Below, one piece after another: positions 44,269 through 46,699 of a stretch of DNA of 46,699 nucleotides. Every line of letters begins with the position of its first letter. The first letter of the stretch is position 1. The position numbers were made by a program, and so were the translations under genes. Below the pieces are notes generated by a model. That model was not told where the DNA came from. It worked only from the letters and a program-made list of their open reading frames with translations, and made no database searches. Origin of the DNA: Planctomycetales bacterium (GTDB lineage Bacteria; Planctomycetota; Planctomycetia; Pirellulales; Lacipirellulaceae); NCBI GenBank assembly GCA_020427155.1, contig JAGQOW010000025.1:1-46699 (forward strand), given 5' to 3'.

Positions 44269-44991
44269 TCACTCGTAGAAGGGCGGAATCTCAGCCACGC
44301 GGCGGCCGTCGATCATTTCCCGAACGAATTGTGCGACGTTTTCCACAATCGCCTCGATCATTGCCGCACCCGCCTCGGCAGTAGCGTCGAGCGGCTCTTT
44401 GTCAGGCTGATCGTACATGGCGTCGGCTCGCACGTTCTCAGGAAATGCTGCCAGGGCAAATGCGGTTTCAAATTCCTGGGCGTGGCCCGGATATCGCTTC
44501 GTTTTGAGATAGGGTTCAGCCTGCTCGACAGGCAAGAGATCCCAATAAGAGCAAAACTGTAAATTGCCCGTCAGGCGTTGTAGAAACTGTGGCAGCGCCA
44601 TCTCACCGGCAGTAATGTTTCCGCCATGGCCGTTAAGTATCAGGATGTTTTCAAACCCAGCGTTGCGCATGCTGCGTACGATGTCGAACAACAACGCCAG
44701 CCAGCTGCCTGGCTGAGCCGAGAAAGTGCCTGGATGCCGCATGTGATGCTCGCTGATGCCGATACTCAGCGTCGGAGTGACGACTACCTGCGGGCTGAGA
44801 CGCAGCGCCGCTTTAACCGCCACGTGCGTAACACTGCGCGCGTCGTGCTCCATCGCCAAGTGTTCGAGATGCTGCTCGGTGGCTGCGACGGGGACAATAC
44901 AGGCCTTGAGCTGCCCCGCTTCCATACGTTGTCGGAACTCGCGGCGGGTATGTTTGCCTACGAGAACCGAATCGCTTGAGGATGTATCCAT
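44269..44991 (-). CDS. Creatininase family protein
   Basis: This 240-residue protein carries the family's metal-binding segment VAATEQHLEHLAMEHD (about 36-50), in which Glu, His and Asp bind two metals. ILILNGHGGNI follows near residue 120, and YPGHAQEFETAFAL near 180 with a further His/Glu pair. Members hydrolyse cyclic amides such as creatinine, or act in mycofactocin or flavin biosynthesis; no such genes are nearby. GGGAG lies 7 bases upstream of the ATG. It converges with the ABC permease gene, and the next gene to the right is divergent. Probably cytoplasmic. Confidence 0.88.
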   Translation of the reverse strand: MDTSSSDSVLVGKHTRREFRQRMEAGQLKACIVPVAATEQHLEHLAMEHDARSVTHVAVKAALRLSPQVVVTPTLSIGISEHHMRHPGTFSAQPGSWLALLFDIVRSMRNAGFENILILNGHGGNITAGEMALPQFLQRLTGNLQFCSYWDLLPVEQAEPYLKTKRYPGHAQEFETAFALAAFPENVRADAMYDQPDKEPLDATAEAGAAMIEAIVENVAQFVREMIDGRRVAEIPPFYE

Positions 44992-45153
44992 TCACTCACT
45001 CCCATTCGTACTAAAGGGCATGCTTTCAGGTTGCGTAGTAAGTATAACAGGAGGTAGCCTGAGCCGCAGCCAACGAGCTGTCCGACTCTGCAAGAAAACA
45101 CAATGCCAGGCCAGTACCATTCCATCAAATCGCATGCTAACTGGGCAAAGAAG

Positions 45154-46699
45154 ATGACTTCTCGACTTGCAGTTGTTTTACTTCTCCTGGCAGTACTCAG
45201 TAGCGCTGCTGTCGATGCGAACGCAGCTGACAATGAGACACAGGCAGCTATAAAGCCGCGGCAGATCCAGTGGACGACTTCGCAAGTGGCCGGATCGCCT
45301 GAGCCGCCCTTGCCGTACACTGTCGAGCGTGTGTTTCCCCAATTGGTTTTCAAGGGCCCTGTGCATTTGCTGCTCGGTCCAGATCGAAAACGTTACTTTC
45401 TCACCGAGTACACCGGTCGGATTGTCAGTTTTTCGGTCGATCAGAAAAGTGCGAAAACTGATATTTTCCTCGAGTTAGGCATCCATCTTCACTCGCTCGA
45501 TTTCCATCCTCGCTTCCAGGAGAATCGAACGATCTACGTCTTCGGGAATAATGTTCCTCTTGTCAAAGAAGGCGAAGAGCCCCGCAATCAGGTTTTGAGC
45601 TTTCAGGTCTCCGATGAAGATCCTCCGCGAGTCTTACCCGAATCGCAACAAGTGATTCTCGAGTTCGAATCAAATGGCCACAACGGCGGCGAAGCGAAGT
45701 TCGGTCCCGACGGATACCTCTATATCACGTGCGGCGATGGAAGCAGCGACTCCGACAAGTGGGACACGGGACAAAACGTCTCGGACCTTCCCAGCGGCTT
45801 GCTCCGCATCGATGTGGATCACTCCGGGGAGGGCCGAAACTATCGTATCCCCGACGACAATCCCCTGCTGCATATCGAAGGCGCCCGTGGTGAAATATGG
45901 GCCTATGGGTTTCGCAATCCCTGGCGGTTCAGTTTTGATAAGCAATCAAGGCACCTTTATGTCGGTGACGTTGGACAAGACTTATGGGAAATGGTTTTTC
46001 TGGTTCAGCCGGGAGGCAACTACGGCTGGAGCTTGAAAGAAGGCAGTCACGACTTTCATCCCTACAAGAAGCAGGGGCCGACACCGATCTTGCCGCCACT
46101 GGTCGAGCATCACCATACAGAGTCGCGCTCGCTCACCGGAGGACACGTTTACCACGGTCCGCGATTGCCTCAGCTCGAGGGGGCCTATCTCTACGGCGAC
46201 TACGAGACAGGCAAAGTCTGGGGACTTCGACACGAGGGGAACCAGGTTACTTGGCATAAAGAACTGGCTGACCACTCGTTGAAGGTCGCGACGTTCGGAG
46301 TTGGGATCAATGGCGAATTCTTACTCGCCGACTATCTGAGTGGGGAGCTCTATGAGCTGGTTGCCGCCCCGCAACGCGATTCGCACCAAATGTTTCCGCG
46401 CCTACTGAGCAACACAGGGCTATATTCGTCGACTGAAGAACTGGTTCCGGCGGACGGGGTGATTCCCTACGAAGTCAATGCCGCCCAGTGGTGCGACGGA
46501 GCAGTAGTCACGCGCCACCTCGCTTTGCCCGGCGCAAGCCAGATGACATTCACCCAACGCGGAGCTTGGCAGTTTCCAGAAGGGGCAGTGCTTGCAAAGA
46601 CCATTGCTTTCCCGGTAGCAGGAGCCAATTCGTCGAATCGCCGTGTGGAAACGCAGCTGCTCACGCTCCAATCCGGAGAGTGGGCCGGCTACTCCTACG
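45154..46699 (+). CDS. PQQ-dependent sugar dehydrogenase-like protein, 3' partial
   Basis: A frame open from the ATG at 45154 to the right edge encodes at least 515 residues. The signal peptide is LAVVLLLLAVLSSAAVDANA. A six-bladed glucose/sorbosone-dehydrogenase-type propeller follows, with GPVHLLLGPDRKRYFL, HSLDFHPRF, GGEAKFGPDGYLYITCGDGS, GEIWAYGFRNPWRFSFD, VGDVGQDLWEMV and PGGNYGWSLKEG. After about residue 408 a second part begins, with FPRLLSNTGLYSS and IPYEVNAAQWCDGAVVTRH. I recall that segment from planctomycete proteins with C-terminal c-type cytochrome regions, so heme motifs may lie beyond the edge. It probably oxidises sugars in the periplasm. Confidence 0.9.
   Translation, partial: MTSRLAVVLLLLAVLSSAAVDANAADNETQAAIKPRQIQWTTSQVAGSPEPPLPYTVERVFPQLVFKGPVHLLLGPDRKRYFLTEYTGRIVSFSVDQKSAKTDIFLELGIHLHSLDFHPRFQENRTIYVFGNNVPLVKEGEEPRNQVLSFQVSDEDPPRVLPESQQVILEFESNGHNGGEAKFGPDGYLYITCGDGSSDSDKWDTGQNVSDLPSGLLRIDVDHSGEGRNYRIPDDNPLLHIEGARGEIWAYGFRNPWRFSFDKQSRHLYVGDVGQDLWEMVFLVQPGGNYGWSLKEGSHDFHPYKKQGPTPILPPLVEHHHTESRSLTGGHVYHGPRLPQLEGAYLYGDYETGKVWGLRHEGNQVTWHKELADHSLKVATFGVGINGEFLLADYLSGELYELVAAPQRDSHQMFPRLLSNTGLYSSTEELVPADGVIPYEVNAAQWCDGAVVTRHLALPGASQMTFTQRGAWQFPEGAVLAKTIAFPVAGANSSNRRVETQLLTLQSGEWAGYSY

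Noticed and set aside
1..46699. CRISPR arrays, rRNA genes, riboswitches and complete insertion sequences
   Set aside because: I saw no regularly spaced repeats, no rRNA sequence, no riboswitch I could recognise, and only remnants of RAYT elements.

Overview
The window looks like the chromosome of a planctomycete, most likely order Pirellulales (inference). The signs are DUF1559 pseudopilin-like proteins, PEP-CTERM proteins that also carry dockerin-like repeats, a Tat-type Gfo/Idh/MocA oxidoreductase, a secreted sulfatase, secreted glycosidase-like proteins, a PQQ-type sugar dehydrogenase with a planctomycete-style C-terminal part, and REP-associated transposase (RAYT) remnants. Most genes are of moderate GC. 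One leucine-rich-repeat gene is visibly richer in A+T.

Layout. 1-3635: 3' part of a very large PEP-CTERM surface protein, then a degenerate tRNA-like sequence. 3816-14408: a two-armed type III polyketide cluster. The minus arm holds blaI, an M56 (BlaR1-like) peptidase, a DUF1559 protein, a methyltransferase, a geranylgeranyl-reductase-type flavoprotein and the type III PKS. The plus arm holds a YceI lipid-binding protein, a second methyltransferase, an MddA/ICMT-like membrane methyltransferase and an MMPL/RND transporter. An 18-bp sequence matching at 15 of 18 positions lies upstream of both blaI and the biosynthetic genes and is a candidate operator. 14409-16346: a decayed island with an Rhs core remnant, an internally deleted RAYT element, an LRR lipoprotein gene and a 5' RAYT fragment. 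The LRR gene is bracketed by inverted copies of a 22-bp REP-like repeat.

16324-18580: a diadenylate cyclase fused to a YbbR/CdaR-like domain, divergent from an MgtC-family gene. 18725-30748: mostly secreted or envelope enzymes (PHP-like metallohydrolase, esterase, PEP-CTERM/dockerin protein, polytopic membrane protein, oxidoreductase, TIM-barrel glycosidase-like protein, gamma-carbonic anhydrase, zinc-ribbon protein, dienelactone hydrolase). About 31121-34880: sulfatase, a secreted protein with three RidA-like domains, and 3-hydroxyacyl-CoA dehydrogenase. 34891-37491: GHL10-type glycosidase with an N-terminal propeller-like region. 37762-44244: a tripartite MacAB-TolC-like efflux set with an unusually long TolC protein. 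44269-44991: creatininase family. 45154-end: a PQQ-type sugar dehydrogenase that runs off the right edge.

The strongest candidate for a little-described system is the polyketide cluster. It appears to join a BlaI/M56 envelope-stress switch, with a DUF1559 protein translationally coupled to the sensor protease, to synthesis, methylation and export of a phenolic lipid.
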